Origin: Postechiella marina
Lineage (GTDB): Bacteria; Bacteroidota; Bacteroidia; Flavobacteriales; Flavobacteriaceae
Assembly (NCBI RefSeq): GCF_039538365.1
Contig: NZ_BAABCA010000003.1
Span: 248,001 to 312,000, forward strand
DNA length: 64,000 bases
Direction of reading: 5' to 3'
Below, piece by piece: positions 35,866-43,911 of this stretch. A program made the position numbers and the translations under genes. Numbering within the stretch: position 1 is the first letter of the stretch; each line of letters opens with the position of its first letter. The notes under the pieces were generated by a model, which saw nothing but the letters and a program-made list of their open reading frames with translations, did not search any database and was not told where the DNA came from.

Positions 35866-36162
35866 TTAGATGTATTCGTTTATAAGCGCTATTAGTGTAT
35901 TAGCGTCTTGCTCGCCACTTTGTCTCCATTTCATTTCGCCTCCTTTATAAATCATTAAAGTTGGCAAACCTTTTACTCTTAGCGCCTCTGCTAGATCATG
36001 GTTTTTTTCTACATCAATCTTAATTACTTTAGCTTTATCGCCTAGAGCAGCTGCAACATCGCGTAAAATGGGATGCATGGCTGTAGATTGATCGCTCCAC
36101 TCTGTATAAAAGTCTAACAGCACTGGAATTTTAACATCAATAAGTTCCCCGAATTTTGACAT
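35866..36162 (-). CDS. Thioredoxin-fold protein lacking the CXXC active site
   Basis: A 98-residue single-domain thioredoxin fold: strand VLLDFYTEW, strand KAKVIKIDVEKN, cis-Pro loop VKGLPTLMIYKGGE and C-terminal helix. The active-site WCGPC is replaced by W22-S-D-Q-S26, so both redox cysteines are gone and there is no other Cys in the protein. It therefore cannot be a disulfide oxidoreductase; a binding or scaffold role is inferred. The rest of the fold is well kept, so it is not a decaying pseudogene. Similar Cys-less proteins occur in related flavobacteria as far as I recall. Confidence 0.85.
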   Translation of the reverse strand: MSKFGELIDVKIPVLLDFYTEWSDQSTAMHPILRDVAAALGDKAKVIKIDVEKNHDLAEALRVKGLPTLMIYKGGEMKWRQSGEQDANTLIALINEYI

Positions 36163-36300
36163 ATCTCAATGGTTTAGCTCGTAAAAGGCATTATAAAATC
36201 ACCTTTTATTTATTTAAAATTGTATCAATTTACTTAATTTGGTAATGCCTAATTCATAAATATAAGCAATTTCCTTAAATATCTTATTTTTTAAGTGTAA

Positions 36301-37536
36301 TTAAACTGTTACTTTTCCTTTTTTAAGCTCTATTACGGTAATTTCTGGCCAAATACCTACTCTTCCAGGAAAAGCTAAGTAACCAAAACCACGATTTACA
36401 TTAATGTATTGCCCTAGCTCTTCGTAAATACCTGCCCAATGCTTATAACGCCATTTTACAGGACTCCATTTAAACCAACCCGGAATTTCTATACCAAATT
36501 GCATACCGTGCGTATGACCGCTTAAGGTTAAGTGATAGTGATAATCGTCGGACACCACTTGCTGGTCCCAATGCGAAGGATCGTGACTCATTAGTATTTT
36601 AAAATCGTCTTTTTTAATTTTTGATGCTGCCAATTTTAAATTGCCCGCTTTTTTAAATCCGCCAGCTCCCCAGTTTTCTACCCCTACTAAAGCTATTTTT
36701 TCGCCATCTTTTTCTAGGTACTTACTTTCGTTTAGTAAAAGATTAAAACCGATGTCTTTTTGAATGCTTTTTAAATGTTCTAAATTTTGAAGCTTAGCTT
36801 CTTTAGACTCCCAATTTACATAATCGCCATAATCGTGATTTCCTAAAACAGAATACAATCCGTCTTTAGCCTTTAACTTATTAAACACATTTTTATAAGG
36901 CACTAGCTCATCTGCTTTATTGTTTACAATATCGCCTGTAAATAGAATAACATCGCTTTCTTGTTGATTAATTAAATCTACAGCATATTTAACCTTTTCT
37001 ATGTTATCAAAACTTCCAGAATGTATATCGCTAATTTGCGTAAGCTTATAACCATCAAAAGCTGCAGGTAAATCTTCAAAATGCAGAGTGTATTTTAAAA
37101 CTTTGTAGTTATACTTACCTTTATAAATACCATAAATTATAGAGGCGAGTGGTATTGCTGCCAAACCTAAAGCTATTTTACTTATAAACTGCCTACGCGA
37201 TGCAAAATAATTACCCTTTGCTGCACTACCCTCTGTAAAATAACGAAAAATGGCTTGTGGCACTCTAAATATATCTTCGGCAAACATACCTAGCAATAAC
37301 ACCATTTTTGGCACTAAGAGTGCTATTAAAAAACCAAAAGCATAGGCGTGTGCATGCGAAAACCCATCGCTACGGTTAAAACCGTAATAATGAAATATAA
37401 AATTGCCTATTACCAAAACAGAAATAGCCCAATATAAAATTTGAATCCAATTGTTTTTTACAACATTTCTAAAGGCTTGAAATGCATAAACGTCTACAAC
37501 CACAAAAACAATAAGAAAAATAACCCAACGTAACAT
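36301..37536 (-). CDS. Membrane-anchored calcineurin-like metallophosphoesterase (YaeI-like)
   Basis: A 411-residue protein. The first ~130 residues hold three or four membrane helices; the phosphoesterase domain follows (from ~150) with metal-binding motifs DIHSGS, GDIVNN, GNHDYG, MSHDPSHWD and SGHTHGMQFG. The YaeI branch has been linked to lipid or UDP-sugar phosphoester cleavage, but the substrate here is not knowable from sequence. The N-terminal multi-helix part is the usual flavobacterial form. A TATATTTG box lies 15 bases upstream. Divergent from polA. Confidence 0.88.
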   Translation of the reverse strand: MLRWVIFLIVFVVVDVYAFQAFRNVVKNNWIQILYWAISVLVIGNFIFHYYGFNRSDGFSHAHAYAFGFLIALLVPKMVLLLGMFAEDIFRVPQAIFRYFTEGSAAKGNYFASRRQFISKIALGLAAIPLASIIYGIYKGKYNYKVLKYTLHFEDLPAAFDGYKLTQISDIHSGSFDNIEKVKYAVDLINQQESDVILFTGDIVNNKADELVPYKNVFNKLKAKDGLYSVLGNHDYGDYVNWESKEAKLQNLEHLKSIQKDIGFNLLLNESKYLEKDGEKIALVGVENWGAGGFKKAGNLKLAASKIKKDDFKILMSHDPSHWDQQVVSDDYHYHLTLSGHTHGMQFGIEIPGWFKWSPVKWRYKHWAGIYEELGQYINVNRGFGYLAFPGRVGIWPEITVIELKKGKVTV

Positions 37537-37550
37537 AATCTAATTTTTAT

Positions 37551-37558
37551 CAAATATA
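37551..37558 (-). promoter_or_regulatory. Putative -7 box for the metallophosphoesterase gene
   Basis: Minus strand TATATTTG, 15 bases upstream of the ATG. Confidence 0.45.
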
Positions 37559-37692
37559 ATTGTAATACACCTGAATAGGTAAAAAGTGAATTTAATTTAA
37601 CTAATAGTTAAGATTTAAGCCCATTCCTTACAAAAACAATTATAAAATATAAATCGTTTAAAGATTAATTTCTGTTAGCTATTTAGTTTTCG

Positions 37693-37700
37693 TAGTTTTG
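37693..37700 (+). promoter_or_regulatory. Putative -7 box for polA
   Basis: TAGTTTTG fits TAnnTTTG, 23 bases before the polA ATG. No clear -33 TTG. Confidence 0.4.
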
Positions 37701-37722
37701 ATTTTACATCAAAATTTACAAA

Positions 37723-40575
37723 ATGTCAGATCAAAAACGCGTTTTTCTAGTCGATGCATTCGCATTAATATTCCGTGGTTACTATGCTTTTATTAAAAAC
37801 CCAAGAATAAACTCTAAAGGAGTGGACACCTCTGCTATAATGGGGTTTATGAATTCTCTTTTAGATGTTATTAAACGCGAACGCCCAGACCATTTGGCTG
37901 TTTGTTTTGATAAAGGTGGAAGCGCAGACCGTGTAGAAATGTTTGAAGCTTACAAAGCCAATAGAGACGAAACCCCAGAAGCCATTAAAATTGCTGTGCC
38001 TATTATTCAAGATATTTTAAAAGCCATGCACATTCCAATTATGGTAAAGGAAGGTTTCGAGGCCGATGATGTTATAGGAACACTATCTAAACAAGCCGAA
38101 AAAGAAGGCTACCAAACCTTTATGGTAACACCAGATAAAGATTTTGCGCAATTGGTAAGCGAAAATATTTTTATGTATCGTCCTGTTTTTGGTGGTGGTT
38201 ACGAGACTTGGGGCATACCAGAAGTACAGAAAAAATTTGAAGTTACAGACCCTTTACAAGTTATAGATTATTTAGGCATGATGGGCGATGCTAGTGATAA
38301 TATACCAGGTTTACCTGGTGTTGGAGATAAAACAGCTAAAAAATTCTTAGCTGCTTATGGTAGCATGGAAAACCTATTTGCCAATACGCACGAGCTTAAG
38401 GGCAAGATGAAAGAAAAAATTGAAGCCAACCAAGAGTTAGGTTTACTTTCTAAAAAATTGGCCACTATTATGCTAGATGTTCCGGTAACCTTTAATGCTA
38501 AAGATTTTGAGCTAGACCAACCCGACATTCCTAAAGTAACCGAGATTTTTCAAGAGTTGGAGTTTAGAAGACTTATAGATAATTTTACTAAAACATTTAC
38601 ATCTGGTGCAGAAGCCACATCGCTTACTAGCGATAAAGCTTCAGAAAAAGCAGCACCTAAAGTAACGCCAAAAGAAGCAGAAAGTGCTGGAGCAGGACAA
38701 TTCAATTTATTTGGAGGCAATCCTAATTCCGCAGAAGCAAATACAGAAAATACTTTTGAGCGTAAAACTGCCAAAAACACCTCGCATTTTTACCAAAGTA
38801 TTGCTACGGGAATGGCTACTAAATTATTCATTAAAAATTTATTGAGTCAAAGCAGTGTGTGTTTTGATACAGAAACAACAGGATTAAATCCGTTAGTTGC
38901 AGAGTTAGTTGGTATTTCATTTTCATGGGAAATTGGTAAAGGTTTTTACCTACCGTTTCCGGAAGATAAAACCGAAGCACAAGCGTTAATTGAAACTCTA
39001 AAACCGTTTTTTGAAAGTGAAACCATCCAAAAAATTGGTCAGAATTTAAAATACGACATCAAGGTTTTAGCCAAATACAACGTGCAGGTAAAAGGTCCGT
39101 TGTTTGATACCATGTTAGCGCATTATTTAATAAATCCAGATATGCGACATAATATGGATGTACTTGCAGAAACCTATTTAAATTACACGCCAATTTCTAT
39201 AACAGAACTAATTGGTAAAAAAGGCAAGAACCAATTATCTATGCGCGATGTTCCGTTAGACAAGCAAACCGAATATGCAGTAGAAGATGCCGATATTACC
39301 TTGCAACTTGCAGCACATTTTAAAAAAGAATTAGGCGAAGCCAATACACAAAAATTATTTGATGATATAGAGATCCCTTTACTACGTGTTTTAGCAGCGA
39401 TGGAACTGGAAGGGATTAACTTAGATAAAGATTTTTTACAGTCTTTGTCTCAAGATTTAAACAAAGATATTGATGCCTTAGTAACTAAAATTTACGAGGT
39501 TGCTGGCGAAGAATTTAATATTGCCTCACCAAAGCAATTAGGTATTATTTTGTTTGAAAAACTAAAACTAGTAGACAAGCCTAAAAAAACCAAAACAGGA
39601 CAATACAAAACGGGCGAAGATATTTTATCTGCCTTAGCAAAAGAGCACGAAATTATTAGAGATATTTTAGAGTATCGTGGACTTGCAAAACTAAAAAGCA
39701 CGTATGTAGATGCCTTACCTCTTCAAGTGGAAGAAATTACTGGACGTGTACATACAGACTATATGCAAACCGTTGCTGCCACTGGGCGTTTAAGTAGTAA
39801 CAACCCAAACTTACAGAATATCCCTATACGTACAGAACGTGGGCGTCAAGTACGTAAAGCCTTTATACCACGAAGTGAAGAGTATACTTTACTGGCTGCC
39901 GATTATAGCCAAATAGAACTGCGTATTATTGCAGCTTTAAGTAAAGAGGAAACCATGATCGAGGCCTTTAAAAATGGTGAAGATATTCACGCGTCTACAG
40001 CCTCTAAAGTTTTTGGTGTACCTATTGAAGAGGTTACTAGAGCGCAACGTAGTAACGCCAAAACCGTAAACTTTGGTATTGTGTATGGCGTGTCTGCTTT
40101 TGGGCTAAGTAACCAAACCGATTTATCGCGTGGTGAAGCCAAAGAACTTATAGACACCTATTACGAAACGTATCCAAAACTTAAAAAATATATGAGCGAG
40201 CAAGTCGAATTTGCACGCGATCATGGTTATGTAAAAACTATTTTAGACAGACGTCGTTACCTAAAAGATATTAACTCTGCCAATGGTATGGTACGTAGTG
40301 CTGCAGAGCGTAATGCGGTAAATGCACCAATACAAGGTAGCGCAGCCGATATTATTAAAATTGCCATGATTAACATTTACAACAAACTAGAAGCTGGTAA
40401 TTATAAAACCAAAATGCTACTACAAGTGCATGATGAATTGGTGTTTGATGTATATAAACCCGAACTGGAAGAAATGACTACTTTAATTAAAACCGAAATG
40501 GAAAATGCCTTTAAAATGGAGGTTCCGTTGGATGTTGAGGTGGATACTGGTTTGAATTGGTTGGAGGCGCATTAG
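37723..40575 (+). CDS. polA: DNA polymerase I
   Basis: Repair and Okazaki-fragment polymerase, 950 residues. The N-terminal 5' nuclease (about 1-290) has EGFEADDVIG and the helix-hairpin GLPGVGDKTAKKFL. The 3'-5' exonuclease (about 350-540) keeps its catalytic acids (SVCFDTETTGLNP, then NLKYDIKVL), so proofreading is likely. The polymerase domain has motif A LLAADYSQIELRI, motif B RSNAKTVNFGIVYG and motif C LLQVHDELVFDV. The linker between nuclease and exonuclease is long and low-complexity and carries QFNLF at residues 326-330, a good match to the sliding-clamp-binding motif. Confidence 0.97.
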   Translation: MSDQKRVFLVDAFALIFRGYYAFIKNPRINSKGVDTSAIMGFMNSLLDVIKRERPDHLAVCFDKGGSADRVEMFEAYKANRDETPEAIKIAVPIIQDILKAMHIPIMVKEGFEADDVIGTLSKQAEKEGYQTFMVTPDKDFAQLVSENIFMYRPVFGGGYETWGIPEVQKKFEVTDPLQVIDYLGMMGDASDNIPGLPGVGDKTAKKFLAAYGSMENLFANTHELKGKMKEKIEANQELGLLSKKLATIMLDVPVTFNAKDFELDQPDIPKVTEIFQELEFRRLIDNFTKTFTSGAEATSLTSDKASEKAAPKVTPKEAESAGAGQFNLFGGNPNSAEANTENTFERKTAKNTSHFYQSIATGMATKLFIKNLLSQSSVCFDTETTGLNPLVAELVGISFSWEIGKGFYLPFPEDKTEAQALIETLKPFFESETIQKIGQNLKYDIKVLAKYNVQVKGPLFDTMLAHYLINPDMRHNMDVLAETYLNYTPISITELIGKKGKNQLSMRDVPLDKQTEYAVEDADITLQLAAHFKKELGEANTQKLFDDIEIPLLRVLAAMELEGINLDKDFLQSLSQDLNKDIDALVTKIYEVAGEEFNIASPKQLGIILFEKLKLVDKPKKTKTGQYKTGEDILSALAKEHEIIRDILEYRGLAKLKSTYVDALPLQVEEITGRVHTDYMQTVAATGRLSSNNPNLQNIPIRTERGRQVRKAFIPRSEEYTLLAADYSQIELRIIAALSKEETMIEAFKNGEDIHASTASKVFGVPIEEVTRAQRSNAKTVNFGIVYGVSAFGLSNQTDLSRGEAKELIDTYYETYPKLKKYMSEQVEFARDHGYVKTILDRRRYLKDINSANGMVRSAAERNAVNAPIQGSAADIIKIAMINIYNKLEAGNYKTKMLLQVHDELVFDVYKPELEEMTTLIKTEMENAFKMEVPLDVEVDTGLNWLEAH

Positions 40576-40683
40576 GAATTTAAAAAACATCTAAATACGG
40601 AAAAGCGTAATAAATAAATTTAATAATTGATTATTATTGTAATCACTTTATTGTGTGAATAAATATTTTATTCTTACTAAGAA

Positions 40684-41931
40684 ATGAAAAAACAAAAATT
40701 AAACTTTATCGACTTGTTTTCTGGTGCTGGAGGTTTATCCGAAGGCTTCATAAGGGCTGGATTCAATCCAATAGCACATGTGGAAATGAATAAAGACGCT
40801 TGTGATACTCTAAAAACAAGAACTGCCTACCATTACCTCAAGGATAATGATAATATAGAAATATACCATAAATATTTAAATAAGAAAATAGACAGAGAAG
40901 AGTTTTGGAGTTCAGTACCTCAAAATTTGATTGACTCAGTTATCAATACCGAAATTTCAAGAAAAACTCTCAATCCTATATTTCAACAAATAGATTCTTC
41001 ATTAGGTGATAAAAATGTTGATTTAATTATTGGAGGACCACCCTGTCAAGCTTATTCCATCGTAGGAAGAGCTAGAGACCCAAAGGGAATGGTTGATGAC
41101 CCCAGAAATCATCTTTACAAACATTATGTAGGCTTTTTAAAAAAATATCAACCTAAAATGTTTGTATTTGAAAATGTTCCTGGTATTCTATCTGCTAGTA
41201 ATGGCACTTTTTTAAAAAAGATTTTCAGTGCAATTGATAAGGCTGGTTATAAAATAGAAATTCCTTCAACAAAACATCTTAACTCAAAAAACTTTAATGT
41301 CTTACAGGACAGGAAAAGAGTTATAATGATAGGCTGGAAAAAAGGTTCTAGATTAAAGTATCCTGATTTTGAAGAAAAAGCAATAAAATATAATCTTGGT
41401 AAAAGTTTGTTTTCTGATTTACCTAAACTAAAACACGGAGAAGGTTCATTAGGTGTTGTAAAGTATGTAAAACCCATAACCGAATATCTAAAAGAAACTG
41501 GTATTAGAAATGGTGTTAATTTTACAACCCAACATATTGCAAGACCTCATAATGAAACAGATTTAGAGATATACAGAATAGCTGTCAACTTATTAATAAA
41601 AAAAGGAAAAAGGTTAAATTATGCGGATTTACCTAAAAGACTAATTAAGCATAAAAACACAACTTCATTTACAAACAGATTTCAAGTTGTTAACCCTAAT
41701 GGTATATCAAATACTGTAGTTGCACATATAGCTATGGATGGTCATTATTATATTCATCCAGATATCAAACAAAATAGATCTATCTCACTAAGAGAGGCAG
41801 CTAGACTTCAATCATTTCCAGATGATTTCTTTTTTGAAGGTAGTAGAACTGCTGCTTTTAAACAAATAGGTAATGCAGTTCCACCTTTAATGGCGGAAGG
41901 TATAGCTAACAAAATCAGGGAAATGTTATGA
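40684..41931 (+). CDS. C5-cytosine DNA methyltransferase of the defence island
   Basis: A 415-residue m5C methyltransferase. Motif I is FIDLFSGAGGLSEGF (residues 9-23), the catalytic Cys121 is in GGPPCQAYS, motif VI is ENVPG (163-167), motif VIII QDRKRVIMIGW, motif IX REAARLQSFPDDF and motif X QIGNAVPPLMA. An insert of ~75 residues between motifs I and IV is unusual, as it makes this early region longer than in small enzymes such as HhaI. The target recognition segment lies between VIII and IX. It is the first gene of a six-gene operon and overlaps the next by 4 bases (ATGA). Likely job: marking host DNA so that the downstream effectors ignore it. No TAnnTTTG box was seen upstream. Confidence 0.92.
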   Translation: MKKQKLNFIDLFSGAGGLSEGFIRAGFNPIAHVEMNKDACDTLKTRTAYHYLKDNDNIEIYHKYLNKKIDREEFWSSVPQNLIDSVINTEISRKTLNPIFQQIDSSLGDKNVDLIIGGPPCQAYSIVGRARDPKGMVDDPRNHLYKHYVGFLKKYQPKMFVFENVPGILSASNGTFLKKIFSAIDKAGYKIEIPSTKHLNSKNFNVLQDRKRVIMIGWKKGSRLKYPDFEEKAIKYNLGKSLFSDLPKLKHGEGSLGVVKYVKPITEYLKETGIRNGVNFTTQHIARPHNETDLEIYRIAVNLLIKKGKRLNYADLPKRLIKHKNTTSFTNRFQVVNPNGISNTVVAHIAMDGHYYIHPDIKQNRSISLREAARLQSFPDDFFFEGSRTAAFKQIGNAVPPLMAEGIANKIREML

Positions 41932-42440
41932 GCTTGATAAATTGGCAATACTTTCCTAAAAGTCATAAGACTCCTAGTCATCTTAATGAGGTAGTTAATG
42001 CTTTTAAAGTAAATGAGAAACAAATTAATTCAAGTGAGAATTACAAAAAAAGTGATGAAGTTCTAAGTTGTTTATGTCCTTCATTAGAATACATAGGTTT
42101 TAAAGTTGAAAAGAGTAAAAAGAAAATTGACAAGATAAATGTTCCTGTTTTATTTGGTCTAAATGGAAAACTTGAAAAATACTTTGATGCTGACGGATAT
42201 AATGAAAATACTAAAACTGTAATTGAAGTTGAGGCAGGAAGAGGAGTTTTAAATTATCAATTTTTAAAAGATTTATTTCAAGCTTGTATGATGTCAGATG
42301 TTGAATATTTAGTTATTGCTGTTAGGAATATTTACAAGAATAATAAAGACTTTACTTCAGTAACAACGTTTTTTGACACACTATACACCTCAGAAAGATT
42401 AAAATTACCTTTAAATGGAGTACTAATAATTGGCTATTAA
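41928..42440 (+). CDS. Putative PD-(D/E)XK-like nuclease of the defence island
   Basis: A 170-residue soluble protein of no family that I recognise with certainty. The stretch KLEKYFDADGYNENTKTVIE-VEAGRG offers Asp87/Asp89 followed by Glu100-Val-Glu102, the spacing of a D...ExE/ExK nuclease active site, with a hydrophobic strand in front of the Glu. After it come FLKDLFQACMM and a strand YLVIAVR. In related operons this slot next to the methylase is often taken by a restriction enzyme or a Vsr-like nuclease. Start overlaps the methylase stop by 4 bases, implying translational coupling. Nuclease function is inferred. Confidence 0.6.
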   Translation: MSLINWQYFPKSHKTPSHLNEVVNAFKVNEKQINSSENYKKSDEVLSCLCPSLEYIGFKVEKSKKKIDKINVPVLFGLNGKLEKYFDADGYNENTKTVIEVEAGRGVLNYQFLKDLFQACMMSDVEYLVIAVRNIYKNNKDFTSVTTFFDTLYTSERLKLPLNGVLIIGY

Positions 42441-42441
42441 T

Positions 42442-43911
42442 ATGCATCAATACAAAGCTGAAAATGCAAGACCTAACCCAAAATCAACAATAAATTCTTA
42501 TAGAAGTTTTGGCTATAATTTATCTACAGCTATTGCAGATATTGTGGATAATAGTATTTCTGCAAATGCAAGCTTAGTAGAAGTAGACTATAAATGGGAA
42601 GGGAAAAAGTCATTCATCTCTATCATTGACAATGGCAATGGGATGAACTTGGAAGAGCTTATTGAAGCAATGACTCCTGGAAGCAAAGACCCCGAAGAAA
42701 TTAGAAGCGAAAATGACCTCGGTAGATTTGGCATGGGACTTAAAACAGCTTCATTCTCTCAATGCAAAAGACTTACTGTAATAACAAAAAAGAAAGGCTA
42801 TAAAACAATAAAGAGGTGTTGGGATATTGACTACATCAATAAAATTGAAGAATGGGTTTTATTAGATTATATTTCAGACTCAAGCTTTATAGAACTTCTA
42901 GACAAGTTTGATTCTGGAACATTAGTATTGTGGGAAAATCTAGACAGAATTGTTGGGGATGCTCAGAACAATAATGAAAGTGTAAAAAATGCTTTCTATC
43001 AAGAAATGTCTATTGTTAAAGAGCATCTTGGGCTCGTTTTCCATAGATTCATTGAAAACTCTCGCCTAATCCTGAGCTCCAACTCTTATTCTATTGAGGC
43101 TTGGAATCCATTCCTTTATAATCTTACTACTAAACCAGAGATGGGGCAACCTGAAAGATTAAGTAATAATGTTGAAGTAACATATTACATCCTACCCCAT
43201 ATGTCAAGAATATCACATGATGAGTATGAAAAATCTGGAGGACCTTTAGGCTGGTTCAATCAACAAGGCTTTTATATTTATAGAGGAGATAGGCTTTTAG
43301 TATCAGGAGACTGGTTAGGACTTGAAAAGAAAAGAGACTATTCCAAATTAGCTAGAATTGCTGTAAACTTTCCAAATACTGGAGATTTTGATTGGAATTT
43401 GGATATAAAAAAATCTACAGCAACACCTCCTATTGAAATACGTAGAGAATTATCTCGAATAGCTAAAATTGCTATTAAAAAGTCTGCTAAGATTTATAAT
43501 TGGAGGGGTCAGAAATCTATTTCACAAATAGGTAGTGGAAATAACTTGGAAAAACTCTGGAAAGACACTACAAATAGGGGAGGAATTAAAAAATATCAGA
43601 TAAATAGAAAACATCCAATAGTAGCTCAAGCTCTAGAGATAGAAGGATCAAAGAAGATTTTTTCTAAAACACTTAAGCTAATAGAAAGTAATATACCTAT
43701 TGAACTTATTCTTTACAATCAAAATGAAGACCCTTCTCATCATGAATTAGAGAAAATATCTGAAACTCCAGATGATGCTTTAATTCAGTTAGCTATTGAT
43801 TTGTTTAAAATAAATATAGAAAATGGCATACCTGAGTCACTAGCAAAACAGCAAATAATGAATTCTGTACCATTTAACCTTTTCCCACTTATTAATAACT
43901 ATTTAAAATGA
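42442..43911 (+). CDS. MORC-like GHKL ATPase of the defence island
   Basis: A 489-residue protein of the Hsp90/MutL/MORC ATPase superfamily. ATP-binding motifs: AIADIVDNSISANAS (the Mg-binding Asn), IIDNGNGM, and GRFGMGLKTASF (lid glycines). A second domain of S5 type probably spans ~220-345 and includes FYIYRGDRLLVSGDWLG, a phrase shared with MORC and related proteins; the rest is helical. I chose ATG 42442, one base after the previous stop, over TTG 42430. In MORC-linked restriction operons this ATPase is thought to clamp or loop DNA together with the helicase and nuclease. It overlaps the next gene by 4 bases (ATGA). Confidence 0.82.
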   Translation: MHQYKAENARPNPKSTINSYRSFGYNLSTAIADIVDNSISANASLVEVDYKWEGKKSFISIIDNGNGMNLEELIEAMTPGSKDPEEIRSENDLGRFGMGLKTASFSQCKRLTVITKKKGYKTIKRCWDIDYINKIEEWVLLDYISDSSFIELLDKFDSGTLVLWENLDRIVGDAQNNNESVKNAFYQEMSIVKEHLGLVFHRFIENSRLILSSNSYSIEAWNPFLYNLTTKPEMGQPERLSNNVEVTYYILPHMSRISHDEYEKSGGPLGWFNQQGFYIYRGDRLLVSGDWLGLEKKRDYSKLARIAVNFPNTGDFDWNLDIKKSTATPPIEIRRELSRIAKIAIKKSAKIYNWRGQKSISQIGSGNNLEKLWKDTTNRGGIKKYQINRKHPIVAQALEIEGSKKIFSKTLKLIESNIPIELILYNQNEDPSHHELEKISETPDDALIQLAIDLFKINIENGIPESLAKQQIMNSVPFNLFPLINNYLK

